NCBI GenBank assembly: GCA_024330965.1
Contig: JANDJL010000017.1
Coordinates: 1-64,000 of the forward strand
Source of the DNA: Nitrospira sp.
GTDB taxonomy: Bacteria > Nitrospirota > Nitrospiria > Nitrospirales > Nitrospiraceae
Reading direction: 5' to 3'
DNA: 64,000 bases
The position numbers and the translations under genes were made by a program. Of the stretch, positions 28,601-37,617 are shown piece by piece (within the stretch, counting starts at the first letter, position 1; each line of letters opens with the position of its first letter). Below the pieces are notes generated by a model that was not told the DNA's origin, ran no database searches, and was given only the letters and a program-made list of their open reading frames with translations.

Positions 28601-28806
28601 TTACGCGCTCCGTGGTACCACCCTGTTTCGGCGACGGTCAGTTCCCTGATCGGCGCCCTTCATTGCAGCCCGTCACGGGGGCTGGGCGGAACCCGCTACT
28701 CGAAGTTCACGGATTCTGGCTCGGAGGCGAGTTCGGCGACGTATCGATTGGCTCGCACCATCCGCCAACTCTCTCGGACGACACGGCTCGCCTACTACTC
28801 CTCGTC
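28556..28806 (-). promoter_or_regulatory. Leucine-type T-box leader upstream of leuA
   Basis: On the minus strand the 400-base leuA leader holds the parts of a T-box. Stem I contains AGTA (28796-28793) facing GAA (28734-28732), the loop-E pair, with the next triplet CTC (28731-28729) as specifier, a leucine codon. The apical part has AGAGAG (28774-28769) and GGATGGTG. The conserved T-box sequence AGGGTGGTACCACG is at 28624-28611, with UGGU ready to pair with ACCA of uncharged tRNA-Leu. A terminator hairpin follows. Uncharged tRNA-Leu would stabilise the antiterminator and raise leuA transcription. The motif call is strong; structure was judged by eye. Confidence 0.88.
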
Positions 28807-28839
28807 ACTGCCATTTACAGGACAACGCTTTCTCCCCTT

Positions 28840-28863
28840 TCCTCTCTCCTGTCCTCTCTCCTG
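28840..28863. repeat. Perfect 12-bp tandem repeat before the T-box
   Basis: TCCTCTCTCCTG occurs twice in direct succession (28840-28851 and 28852-28863). On the transcribed minus strand this is a purine tract, CAGGAGAGAGGA twice, between the pssA stop and stem I of the T-box. Its role is unknown. Confidence 0.75.
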
Positions 28864-28874
28864 CCGGTACCCTC

Positions 28875-29684
28875 TCACACCTTCGGTGGTTCCGGCGCCG
28901 GCAGTTCGGTCTTGGCAACTCCCTTCTTACCGGCTGTCCTCATGATCAATCCCACCAGTTTCTCGACCGGCCCCAACAACGCATAGCCTGCAAATATGAC
29001 AAACAACATGACCGGCGGCCATGCCGTCACCATCATCAGCCCGAGAATCCCCCACACGAGATAAGTGATTTGCTGAGGGCCTCTGAATTTCAGGTCCTTA
29101 AAACTGCGATACTTGATGGTGCTGACCATGAGAAACGCCAACACCAGCGTCACAATCAACACAACAACCGGTTTGGTTTCCGAACCCATCCGAAGCGCGT
29201 ACTGATCGAAGACGACCAGCGAGGCGACGACTCCTGCCGCAGCGGGAATGGCCAAGCCGGTAAAATACTTGCCGTCGGACAACGCGATCGTGGAATTGAA
29301 TCGAGCCAAGCGCACCGCCCCCATTGCTACGTAGGCAAACATCACGGCCACGCCGAACGTGCCTTGGCCGCTTAACGCCCACGAATAGATAAGAACCCCT
29401 GGCGCCACCCCGAACGAGACGACGTCGGACAAGGAATCGTATTCCAGCCCGAAATGGCTCGTGCTGTTGGTCAACCGAGCCGACTTGCCATCGAGCACGT
29501 CGAACACCATCGCGACAAGAATGGCGATGGCCGCCGCCACATACTCTGCGTTGAAAACCAACAGAATCGCGTACACGCCGCAGAACAAGTTGCCGGTCGT
29601 AAACAGATTCGGAATCAGGTGCATGGCCGCCTTGCGCCGTTTTCCATCTTTGCCGAAGGAGTTTTTTAATCCAGCGGGCTTCAT
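28875..29684 (-). CDS. pssA: CDP-diacylglycerol-serine O-phosphatidyltransferase
   Basis: PssA makes phosphatidylserine from CDP-diacylglycerol and serine at the inner membrane. I start at MKPAGLKNSFGKDG (269 residues), whose ATG overlaps the psd stop by four bases. The CDP-alcohol phosphotransferase motif DGKSARLTNSTSHFGLEYDSLSD (D-G-x2-A-R-x8-G-x3-D-x3-D) is intact near residue 60, and there are about seven membrane spans. With psd next to it, the two-step route to phosphatidylethanolamine is complete after CDP-diacylglycerol. It is the type II (membrane) enzyme. Confidence 0.94.
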   Translation of the reverse strand: MKPAGLKNSFGKDGKRRKAAMHLIPNLFTTGNLFCGVYAILLVFNAEYVAAAIAILVAMVFDVLDGKSARLTNSTSHFGLEYDSLSDVVSFGVAPGVLIYSWALSGQGTFGVAVMFAYVAMGAVRLARFNSTIALSDGKYFTGLAIPAAAGVVASLVVFDQYALRMGSETKPVVVLIVTLVLAFLMVSTIKYRSFKDLKFRGPQQITYLVWGILGLMMVTAWPPVMLFVIFAGYALLGPVEKLVGLIMRTAGKKGVAKTELPAPEPPKV

Positions 29685-30331
29685 CGCAGTTCCCCCAAAA
29701 TGGTTTCCCCGCCCTTCACCTTGTCTCCGACTGCCACTCGAAGGCGTGTTCCGATCGGAAGAAAGGTGTCCATCCGAGACCCGAATCGAATCAATCCAAA
29801 CCGCTCTCCCCGGACGGCTTGATCCCGGGGGGACGCCCAGCAGACGATGCGCCGGGCGATCAACCCGGCGACCTGCACGCACAATACTTTCAGCCCTTCC
29901 ACCGTGCGAATCATCAACGCGTTCTGCTCGTTTCTCAACGTGGCGTCCGGCCTGCTGGCGACCAAGAACGCCCCCGGTTGATACTGTATGTCTTCGATGA
30001 CCCCGTCGCAGGGCATCCGATTGATATGCACATTGAACACGTTCAAAAAAATCGTCACGCGAAGCGCGCGGTCTTTCAGATACCGAGGTTCAAATTCTTC
30101 TTCGATAGCAATTACTTTTCCATCCCCCGGCGCAACCACCAGACGGGGATCTTGGGGAATCACTCTAGCCGGGTTTCTGAAAAACCAGACGACGAACGCG
30201 GTGAGCAGTCCTGCTATCACCGCTACCACCACCCAGCCCATCCACCCTGCCAACAGTGTCACGCCCGCAGGAGCGGCAATGAAAGGAATGCCTTCCTTCG
30301 CGACCGGAAGACCAACCGCCCGATCGATCAC
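29681..30331 (-). CDS. psd: Phosphatidylserine decarboxylase proenzyme (GTG start)
   Basis: Psd decarboxylates phosphatidylserine to phosphatidylethanolamine and uses a pyruvoyl group made by self-cleavage. The 216-residue form begins at GTG (VIDRAVGLPVAKEG), preceded by AGAGGAGG; a 25-residue upstream extension is less likely. It has two N-terminal spans (near 20-45), the motif VVAPGDGKVIAIEE, FLNVFNVHINRMP, and the cleavage site FGSR near the C-terminus, typical of the short Psd type. A TAAAAT element at 30420-30425 on the minus strand could be a -10 box. It couples to pssA by a four-base overlap. Confidence 0.92.
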   Translation of the reverse strand: MIDRAVGLPVAKEGIPFIAAPAGVTLLAGWMGWVVVAVIAGLLTAFVVWFFRNPARVIPQDPRLVVAPGDGKVIAIEEEFEPRYLKDRALRVTIFLNVFNVHINRMPCDGVIEDIQYQPGAFLVASRPDATLRNEQNALMIRTVEGLKVLCVQVAGLIARRIVCWASPRDQAVRGERFGLIRFGSRMDTFLPIGTRLRVAVGDKVKGGETILGELR

Positions 30332-30490
30332 ACAACCTCCTCTACCCCCGGGAAAATCCTTCTTGGCGTCGTCTCGATTATGACCATACGGCTCCGGAAC
30401 TTCCAACGTTCCTCCGACTATTTTATCCGAAGAACCGTCACGCGAAAGCCTTCTCTTAAAGTGACCCGAACCATCCCGTCGGTTCCCCGC

Positions 30491-32087
<1,597 letters not shown>

Positions 32088-32166
32088 ATTCCCAGACGTC
32101 GAGATCAACGCGCCGGACACCGAAATGTGTTCACCGACGTCGATGCCTCCGAGCCTTCCCTCATCC

Positions 32167-33942
32167 TTACGCCGTTAACACCGTATCTTTATCTTCCGGC
32201 ACCACCTTCCCGACGCCGATCTGTTTCTTCTTCAATTCCGGGGGATCTTCGAGAATCATCTCGTGATTGCAGCCTCCCGCTGGAATCATTGGATAACAGT
32301 TTTCATAAGGATAGGTCGGCACGTCAACGATGACGGGCCCATCCGTTTCCAGAGCCGTTTTCAACACCCCGTCAAGATCCGCCAGCTTCTCGGCCCGCAG
32401 CCCGACCGCGCCATACGCCTCGGCCAGCTTGACAAAGTCCGGCGTGCCACCCAAATAACTCGACGCGTATCGCCCGTTGTAGAAGAGGTCCTGCCACTGT
32501 CGCACCATCCCGTGAAAGCGGTTGTTCAGCACGATAACCTTCACCGGCAATTTGCTGACCACCGCGGTCGCCATCTCCTGCATATTCATCTGAACACTGC
32601 CATCCCCCGCGATACAAAGGACCAGACGATCGCGGAACGCGGCCTGTGCGCCCATGGCTGCAGGAAATCCGAAGCCCATGGTTCCAAGCCCGCCGGACGT
32701 CAACCACCGGTTCGGCTTCGCCAATTTGAAATATTGCGCCGCCCACATTTGATGCTGGCCCACGTCGGTCGAGACGATGGGATCTCGATCTTTCGTCAGT
32801 TCATACAATCGTTTGACAACGTGCTGCGGCTTGATCGGCCCATTCTCTTCCTGGTGATAGGTCAACGGGTGCAGCTTCTGCCATTGATGAATTTGATCCC
32901 ACCAAGGTTTCCGAAGCTCTTTCTGATCGCCGTTCACCGTCGCACGTAGAATTTGATTTAACTCACGCAGCACCGCCTTACAATCGCCGACGATCGGAAT
33001 ATCGACGTGAATGTTTTTTCGAATCGACGTCGGATCAATGTCGATGTGAATAATCTTTGCGTGCGGACAGAATTCCGACACTTTGCCTGTCACACGATCG
33101 TCAAACCGCACACCGACGGCGATGACCAGATCGGAGTAGTGAATGGCCATGTTGGCGCAGTAGGTCCCGTGCATGCCCAGCATCCCCAGCGACAACGGAT
33201 GCTCCCCCGGAAACACGCCGAGTCCCATCAGAGTCATATCGACCGGGATCTGCGTCAGCTCGGCCAATTCGAACAGCTCTTGCGAGGCACCGGAAAAGAC
33301 GACCCCCCCGCCTACATACAACACCGGCTTTTTGGCCTTGGCGATCGCCTCGGCCGCCTGTTTAATTTGCCATTTATTGCCCTCATACGTCGGGTTATAT
33401 CCGCGAATGGAGACGGAACTCGGATAGACAAACTCGGCCTGGTTCTGCGACACATCCTTTGGAATGTCGACCAACACCGGTCCAGGTCGGCCGGTCGTCG
33501 CGATATAAAATGCTTCTTTGATCGTCCGGGCCAACTCGTTGACGTCTTTGACTAGAAAATTGTATTTCGTGCAGGGTCTGCTCAAGCCGATATTATCCGC
33601 TTCCTGAAACGCATCGTTTCCAATTAAGCTCGTAGGCACCTGGCCGCTAAAACAGACCATCGGTACGGAATCCATGTAGGCGTCTGCCAATGCCGTAATC
33701 ACGTTGGTCATCCCAGGCCCCGACGTCACCAGGCAGACCCCTGCTTTACCGGTTGCCTTGGCGTAGCCTTCGGCCATGTGGCCGGCTCCCTGTTCATGAC
33801 GCGTGAGAATGACCTCGATGTCCTTTTGCTGATGGAGCATATCGAAGATCTTCAAGACCACGCCCCCGGGAAGCGCAAAAAGGGTCCTGACGCCTTCCCG
33901 CTTTAGACATTCGATGAAGATCTCGGCTCCACTGAGTTTCAT
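32167..33942 (-). CDS. ilvB: Acetolactate synthase large (catalytic) subunit
   Basis: IlvB is the thiamine-diphosphate enzyme that makes acetolactate or acetohydroxybutyrate. The 591-residue protein has the N-terminal TPP domain with the catalytic Glu (VILTRHEQGAGHMAEGYA), the FAD-binding middle domain, and the C-terminal Mg/TPP motif GDGSVQMNMQEMATAV...VLNNRFHGMVRQWQ. It is the first gene of the ilvBNC group and is preceded by AGGAGG at a good distance. Confidence 0.97.
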   Translation of the reverse strand: MKLSGAEIFIECLKREGVRTLFALPGGVVLKIFDMLHQQKDIEVILTRHEQGAGHMAEGYAKATGKAGVCLVTSGPGMTNVITALADAYMDSVPMVCFSGQVPTSLIGNDAFQEADNIGLSRPCTKYNFLVKDVNELARTIKEAFYIATTGRPGPVLVDIPKDVSQNQAEFVYPSSVSIRGYNPTYEGNKWQIKQAAEAIAKAKKPVLYVGGGVVFSGASQELFELAELTQIPVDMTLMGLGVFPGEHPLSLGMLGMHGTYCANMAIHYSDLVIAVGVRFDDRVTGKVSEFCPHAKIIHIDIDPTSIRKNIHVDIPIVGDCKAVLRELNQILRATVNGDQKELRKPWWDQIHQWQKLHPLTYHQEENGPIKPQHVVKRLYELTKDRDPIVSTDVGQHQMWAAQYFKLAKPNRWLTSGGLGTMGFGFPAAMGAQAAFRDRLVLCIAGDGSVQMNMQEMATAVVSKLPVKVIVLNNRFHGMVRQWQDLFYNGRYASSYLGGTPDFVKLAEAYGAVGLRAEKLADLDGVLKTALETDGPVIVDVPTYPYENCYPMIPAGGCNHEMILEDPPELKKKQIGVGKVVPEDKDTVLTA

Positions 33943-34048
33943 GTCGGTATCCTCCTCATCACGAAATCGAGGGACGTTTGAAAATCAATGCTCCTTCAGC
34001 CCTCGTCTCGTTTGTCCCCATTGAACTGACCAGAACAGGTTTCTCAAT

Positions 34049-34072
34049 CATTGGTTGGGGCATTGGTTGGGG
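34049..34072. repeat. Perfect 12-bp tandem repeat in the ilvB leader
   Basis: CATTGGTTGGGG occurs twice without a gap (34049-34060 and 34061-34072), about 110 bases upstream of ilvB. The spacing suits binding of a protein to one face of the helix about every turn. It may be an operator, but nothing else supports this. The rest of the 303-base spacer 33943-34245 shows only the weak promoter listed next. Confidence 0.7.
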
Positions 34073-34106
34073 TTCACTCTAAAAATACCTGAAAAATCAA
34101 CAAGAA

Positions 34107-34134
34107 AGGCTAGAGATCGTATCATCATTGTCAA
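34107..34134 (-). promoter_or_regulatory. Possible promoter of ilvBNC
   Basis: On the minus strand a perfect TTGACA (34134-34129) is followed after 16 bases by TAGCCT. The -35 box is ideal, the -10 box is poor. The position, about 165 bases before ilvB and upstream of the 12-bp repeats, is plausible. Confidence 0.35.
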
Positions 34135-34245
34135 CGAAGGGTCAAGGGAACGGAACGGCATAAAAAATCCATGTCCTTTCCTCGATCACAAGGCGATTCA
34201 CGGCAATCGTGGAAGAACTTGACGACCAAAGAAAGAAAGGCGCAA

Positions 34246-34680
34246 ATGTGAAGGCCTATAAGCCGGATTCTGTATCCATTCGAGTCGCCGAGTTCGCTTC
34301 CTCGAACGGCGATGATCATTTCTCTGGGATTCGGGTTACCCCGAACCTCAAGCGGCCTACCCGAAGATCTCGACCGGGCCAGTCGGTGTGCGGAACACTC
34401 TGGAGCGCTCCGCGCGTCTCTTCCTATTTGGCCTTGCACCGGGCGACGCTTACCGTGCCGGTGATGTCGCCACCACCGCGGTGGGCCCTTACCCCACCCT
34501 TTCACCCTTGCCTGAGCCGTAGCGACCGGATAAACCCCCATCGCCCAGCCATCGGCGGTTTGCTTTCTGTGGTGCTGGTGTCGGATCACTCCGCCTGGGA
34601 ATTACCCAGCGCCCTGCCCTTGGAGTCCGGACTTTCCTCCCGATACTCTCGCATCGAGCGATCACCCGGCCTTCGCACCT
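34246..34680 (-). ncRNA. rnpB: RNase P RNA (bacterial type A)
   Basis: This is the catalytic RNA of RNase P, which matures tRNA 5' ends. On the minus strand I find the conserved regions in order: GAGGAAAGTCCGGACTCC (34642-34624), CAAACCGCCGATGGC (near 34562), AGGGTGAAAGGGTG, GCAAGGCCAAATAGG, GGGTAGGCCGCTTGAG and ACAGAATCCGGCTTAT (34273-34258). The ends GAAGGCC and GGCCTTC pair as helix P1. The order and spacing match type A RNA such as that of E. coli. End positions are estimates to within a few bases. Confidence 0.96.
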
Positions 34681-34690
34681 GCGCTGACGC

Positions 34691-34720
34691 AGTATAGAGA
34701 AGGAGAACGGATCATAGCAA
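34691..34720 (-). promoter_or_regulatory. Promoter of rnpB
   Basis: TTGCTA (34720-34715) and TATACT (34696-34691) are 18 bases apart on the minus strand, and the RNA begins about 12 bases after the -10 box. Both boxes match consensus well, with four and five of six positions. Confidence 0.6.
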
Positions 34721-34897
34721 GGGCGCCGCATGACACGTCCGGCATCTTCTCTAACGTGCAGGCCCCTGCTCCCTACGGGGCTGGGAGTCAGAGACGTTCT
34801 TGCTTATAACTCTACAATCCCCGTCGGCCATCGGTCACGGGCGCGATGAATGACTGCGTACGAGCCTCACGCCAAACTTCGAGGGCCAGCAGCCGGA

Positions 34898-35770
34898 TCA
34901 CCGGTCTCCAACGAGGGGCAAGAGCGCATCGGGAGCCGGGGTTCTTTTTTGATAGATGGCCATGGCTTCCGGCATCCAGGACTTTAACTGCTCGATCCTG
35001 GTCTCATGGCTGGGATGGGTCGATAGAAATTCGACCGGCCCCCCACCGCGTGACAGCTCCGCCATCCGCTCCCACAATCCCACGGACTCGCGCGGGTCAT
35101 ATCCCGCATCGGCCGCCAAAAGGATCCCCACATAATCTGCTTCCGATTCGTGTTTGCGGCTGAAGGGCAACAGCACTCCCACCTGCGCTCCCAATCCAAG
35201 CGCCGCCATTGTGGCCTGGCCCAGCAAGGGATTGCTTCCGCTCGCTCCGATCGCCGCCCCCGCCACTTGCAGCGCCGCATTGGTCAACTGCCCCTGACTC
35301 ATCCGCTCCGCTCCGTGACGGGCCAAGGCATGGACCACTTCATGCCCCATGACAGCGGCCAACCCTGCCTCGGTTCTCGCCACGGGGAAAATGCCCGTAT
35401 ACACGGCGATCTTGCCGCCGGGAAGCGCGAACGCATTCGCCGTCCTGTCGTCCTTGATGACCGTCACTTCCCATTCAAACTGTTTGGCCATCTCGGCATA
35501 CTTCGAACGCTTCGCCGCTTCGATGATTCTGGCGGCCACCCGTTTGACTGGCTCCACTTCACGCGGATCCCTCGACAGTCGAATCTTGGGATCGCTTTTC
35601 ACCTGGGCATACGCTTGCTCCCCGAGTTGCATCTCCTGAGAAATCGAGGTCATCAACAACTGAGACCGGCCCGTATAGGGGTTCGTCTCGCAACCGGTTA
35701 CGGCCAATCCTCCCATGAGCAGCAGAACGGCCATCCCAACGAAACGGATCACATATCGGCACCCTCGCAT
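34898..35770 (-). CDS. M48 family metallopeptidase, lipoprotein (LoiP/BepA-like)
   Basis: The 290-residue protein is a zinc metalloprotease of family M48, likely on the periplasmic side of the outer membrane. It has a signal peptide with lipobox VTGC (Cys 27), then NPYTGRSQLLMTS, which is typical of LoiP/YcaL relatives, the zinc motif HEVVH (MGHEVVHALARHGAERMSQ), and the third ligand region SRKHESEADYVGILLAADAGYDP. Such enzymes handle outer-membrane protein quality control. The gene stands alone, divergent from the RNase HIII gene. Confidence 0.92.
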   Translation of the reverse strand: MRGCRYVIRFVGMAVLLLMGGLAVTGCETNPYTGRSQLLMTSISQEMQLGEQAYAQVKSDPKIRLSRDPREVEPVKRVAARIIEAAKRSKYAEMAKQFEWEVTVIKDDRTANAFALPGGKIAVYTGIFPVARTEAGLAAVMGHEVVHALARHGAERMSQGQLTNAALQVAGAAIGASGSNPLLGQATMAALGLGAQVGVLLPFSRKHESEADYVGILLAADAGYDPRESVGLWERMAELSRGGGPVEFLSTHPSHETRIEQLKSWMPEAMAIYQKRTPAPDALLPLVGDR

Positions 35771-35921
35771 GGTTTCCCTCCTACCTCCAGACCTCTCTCC
35801 CGACGTGACGCCAGCACTCGTCTCGCTTTGTCTTCTCGCTTTGAAATGGTCATTTGACCATAGCCTCAGCGGTTCAGTAGAGTACCGCTCCTACCGCTGT
35901 TTTTCTAGTGGGAGTCGTCCC

Positions 35922-36662
35922 GTGACAACAAGGCCCATCGGGTCTCCGATTGAGCGCATCGGCATCGATGAATCTGGGAAAGGCGATTACTTCGGGCCGC
36001 TTGTGATCGCCGCAGTCTTCGTGGACGCGACAACGCAAGGCGAGCTGAGACTCATAGGAGCGCGGGACAGCAAGAAGCTCTCGGACGGGCGTATCCTCGA
36101 AATGGCGCCGGCAATCAAAACCATCTGCCCCCACAGCGTGATCGTGATCGGCCCGCAAAAATATAACGAGCTGTACGCCAAAATCAAAAACCTCAATCGT
36201 CTCCTGGCCTGGGGACACGCCAAGGCGCTGGAAAACTTGCTCGGACACGTTTCGTGCAAGCGGGCGATTGCCGACCGATTCGGCGATGAACGATTGATCA
36301 TGAGCGCTCTGCAAGAGAAAGGACGCACGATCGTGCTGGAGCAACGGATACAAGCCGAATCAGACCTGGCGGTGGCCGCCGCCTCCATCCTGGCTCGCGC
36401 CGAATTTCTGCTGCGCTTGAAACGGCTCTCTGATGAAGTCGGCACCACCCTCCCCAAGGGCGTCTCCCCTTCCGTGGAATTGGCCGCCAAAATGATCGTC
36501 AAAAAACATGGGCGGGAACGGCTCGGCACCGTGGCCAAACTGCACTTCAAAACCACGCGGGCCGTTTTGGGTCACATCGACTCGCTCACCTCAAGATCCG
36601 CCGATTTAGATTCGGACATGGATGCGGGAGACGATTCAGCAGCCGGGTCGCCTTCCCAATAA
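35922..36662 (+). CDS. rnhC: Ribonuclease HIII catalytic domain protein (GTG start)
   Basis: RNase HIII cleaves the RNA strand of RNA/DNA hybrids. The sequence DESGKGDYFGPLVIA near residue 14 is the type HIII signature, not the DEAGRG of RNase HII. Other acidic active-site parts are GARDSKKLSD and LAVAAASILARAEFL. I start at GTG 35922, with GGGAG seven bases upstream, giving 246 residues; the upstream frame lies in the promoter region. Typical RNase HIII has about 90 more N-terminal residues forming a TBP-like substrate-binding domain, which is missing here. The acidic tail overlaps the converging zinc-ribbon gene by 91 bases. Confidence 0.85.
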   Translation: MTTRPIGSPIERIGIDESGKGDYFGPLVIAAVFVDATTQGELRLIGARDSKKLSDGRILEMAPAIKTICPHSVIVIGPQKYNELYAKIKNLNRLLAWGHAKALENLLGHVSCKRAIADRFGDERLIMSALQEKGRTIVLEQRIQAESDLAVAAASILARAEFLLRLKRLSDEVGTTLPKGVSPSVELAAKMIVKKHGRERLGTVAKLHFKTTRAVLGHIDSLTSRSADLDSDMDAGDDSAAGSPSQ

Positions 36663-37351
36663 AGAATGCGGTGGCAATACGGGCACACGTATAGATCATC
36701 GGAGCGCTTTACTTGGGCAATGAGCTGCGGGGGAATTTGAAGGCGGCACCCGAGGCACAGGCCGCCGCGCACGGCGGCCAGCGGCTGATCTTTCCGCGAG
36801 GCTTTGACCTCGTTGTATCGTTGGAGGAGGCTCTTTTCCACTCTCGCCGCCGCATCGCGTTGCAAGATTTCGACGTGGGCCAATTCGTCCGCCAGCATTC
36901 GTTCCTGCTCGGCCAGATTCTTCTGCTCCTGCGCAAACGCCGCCTCCAACTCCCTGACTTTCGCCTGGGCCTCGACCACTGTTCGCTGCAATTGATCGAT
37001 CCGCTCCATACACAACAGAATCTTCTCTTCGAACTCCCCGCGCTTTTTATTCGCCAGATCGAGTTCGAAGAGATGCGCTTGGTACTCCTTGTTGGTCTTC
37101 AAATTCGCCGCGTGAGCTTTCATCCGCTCCATTTGTGCTTCGTGCACCTCCAGATCCCGTTCATGCGCGCGTCGTTCCTTGACCGCAGCTTCAACGGCGG
37201 ACTGCGCTTCCTTCATCTGTTTGAGAGCCTCCAGCAAAGGCGCCTCGGCGGCCTGCAGACGGTCGGGAATCTTTCGACGAGCCTCTTTGATCTCCATGAT
37301 CCGGAGATCGAATTTCTGCAGATCGAGAAGGGGAGAAAACTTGCTGGTCAA
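36572..37351 (-). CDS. C4-type zinc-ribbon coiled-coil protein (DUF164/CT398-like; TTG start)
   Basis: The 259-residue protein has a long coiled coil (about 20-175, rich in Glu/Lys/Ala heptads, QAAEAPLLEALKQMKEAQ to MLADELAHVEI) and a C-terminal zinc ribbon (GGLCLGCRLQIPP, then DLYVCPYCHRIL, CxxC twice). This is the DUF164 family, possibly nucleic-acid-binding, with unknown role. The longest open frame extends into the upstream tRNA gene, so I start at TTG 37351 (LTSKFSPLLDLQKFDL), which follows AGGAGAGGAAG. The start codon choice is likely but not certain. The C-terminus overlaps rnhC antisense. Confidence 0.82.
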   Translation of the reverse strand: MTSKFSPLLDLQKFDLRIMEIKEARRKIPDRLQAAEAPLLEALKQMKEAQSAVEAAVKERRAHERDLEVHEAQMERMKAHAANLKTNKEYQAHLFELDLANKKRGEFEEKILLCMERIDQLQRTVVEAQAKVRELEAAFAQEQKNLAEQERMLADELAHVEILQRDAAARVEKSLLQRYNEVKASRKDQPLAAVRGGLCLGCRLQIPPQLIAQVKRSDDLYVCPYCHRILYWEGDPAAESSPASMSESKSADLEVSESM

Positions 37352-37404
37352 CGCGATCTTCCTCTCCTGGAGACCAGAACCATGACGCTGAGGCACCCTA
37401 GCGC

Positions 37405-37481
37405 TGGTGGGCCCACTAGGACTTGAACCTAGGACCAACTGATTATGAGTCAGCCGCTCTAACCACCTGAGCTATGGGCCC
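37405..37481 (-). tRNA. tRNA with CAU anticodon, probably tRNA-Ile2
   Basis: The 77-base minus-strand sequence folds as a tRNA: acceptor arms GGGCCCA and TGGGCCC, T arm with GGTTCAAGTCC, encoded CCA end, and anticodon loop CTCATAA. CAU can be elongator Met or the lysidine-modified Ile2 tRNA. The anticodon arm GACTCATAATC and the following TTGGTC resemble E. coli tRNA-Ile2 more than elongator Met, so Ile2 is favoured. It lies between rpoD and the zinc-ribbon gene. Confidence 0.9.
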
Positions 37482-37617
37482 CATCCGGCAAGCGAGGGGT
37501 TGCACCACTCTCCTCTTGCGCGATACGTAACGGTGTCCGCCGAACCGAGCTTCTCACCACGGTCTGAGTGGCAAGAGAATTCTAGGCCCGCACTCGGATC
37601 GGAGTCAAATCGGCTTT

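Noticed and set aside
34081..34245. Possible terminator after rnpB
   Set aside because: The sequence is T-rich but has no stem of more than a few bases directly before the T stretch.
37352..37438. Longer start for the zinc-ribbon gene
   Set aside because: It would translate part of the tRNA gene; the TTG after AGGAGAGGAAG is more likely.
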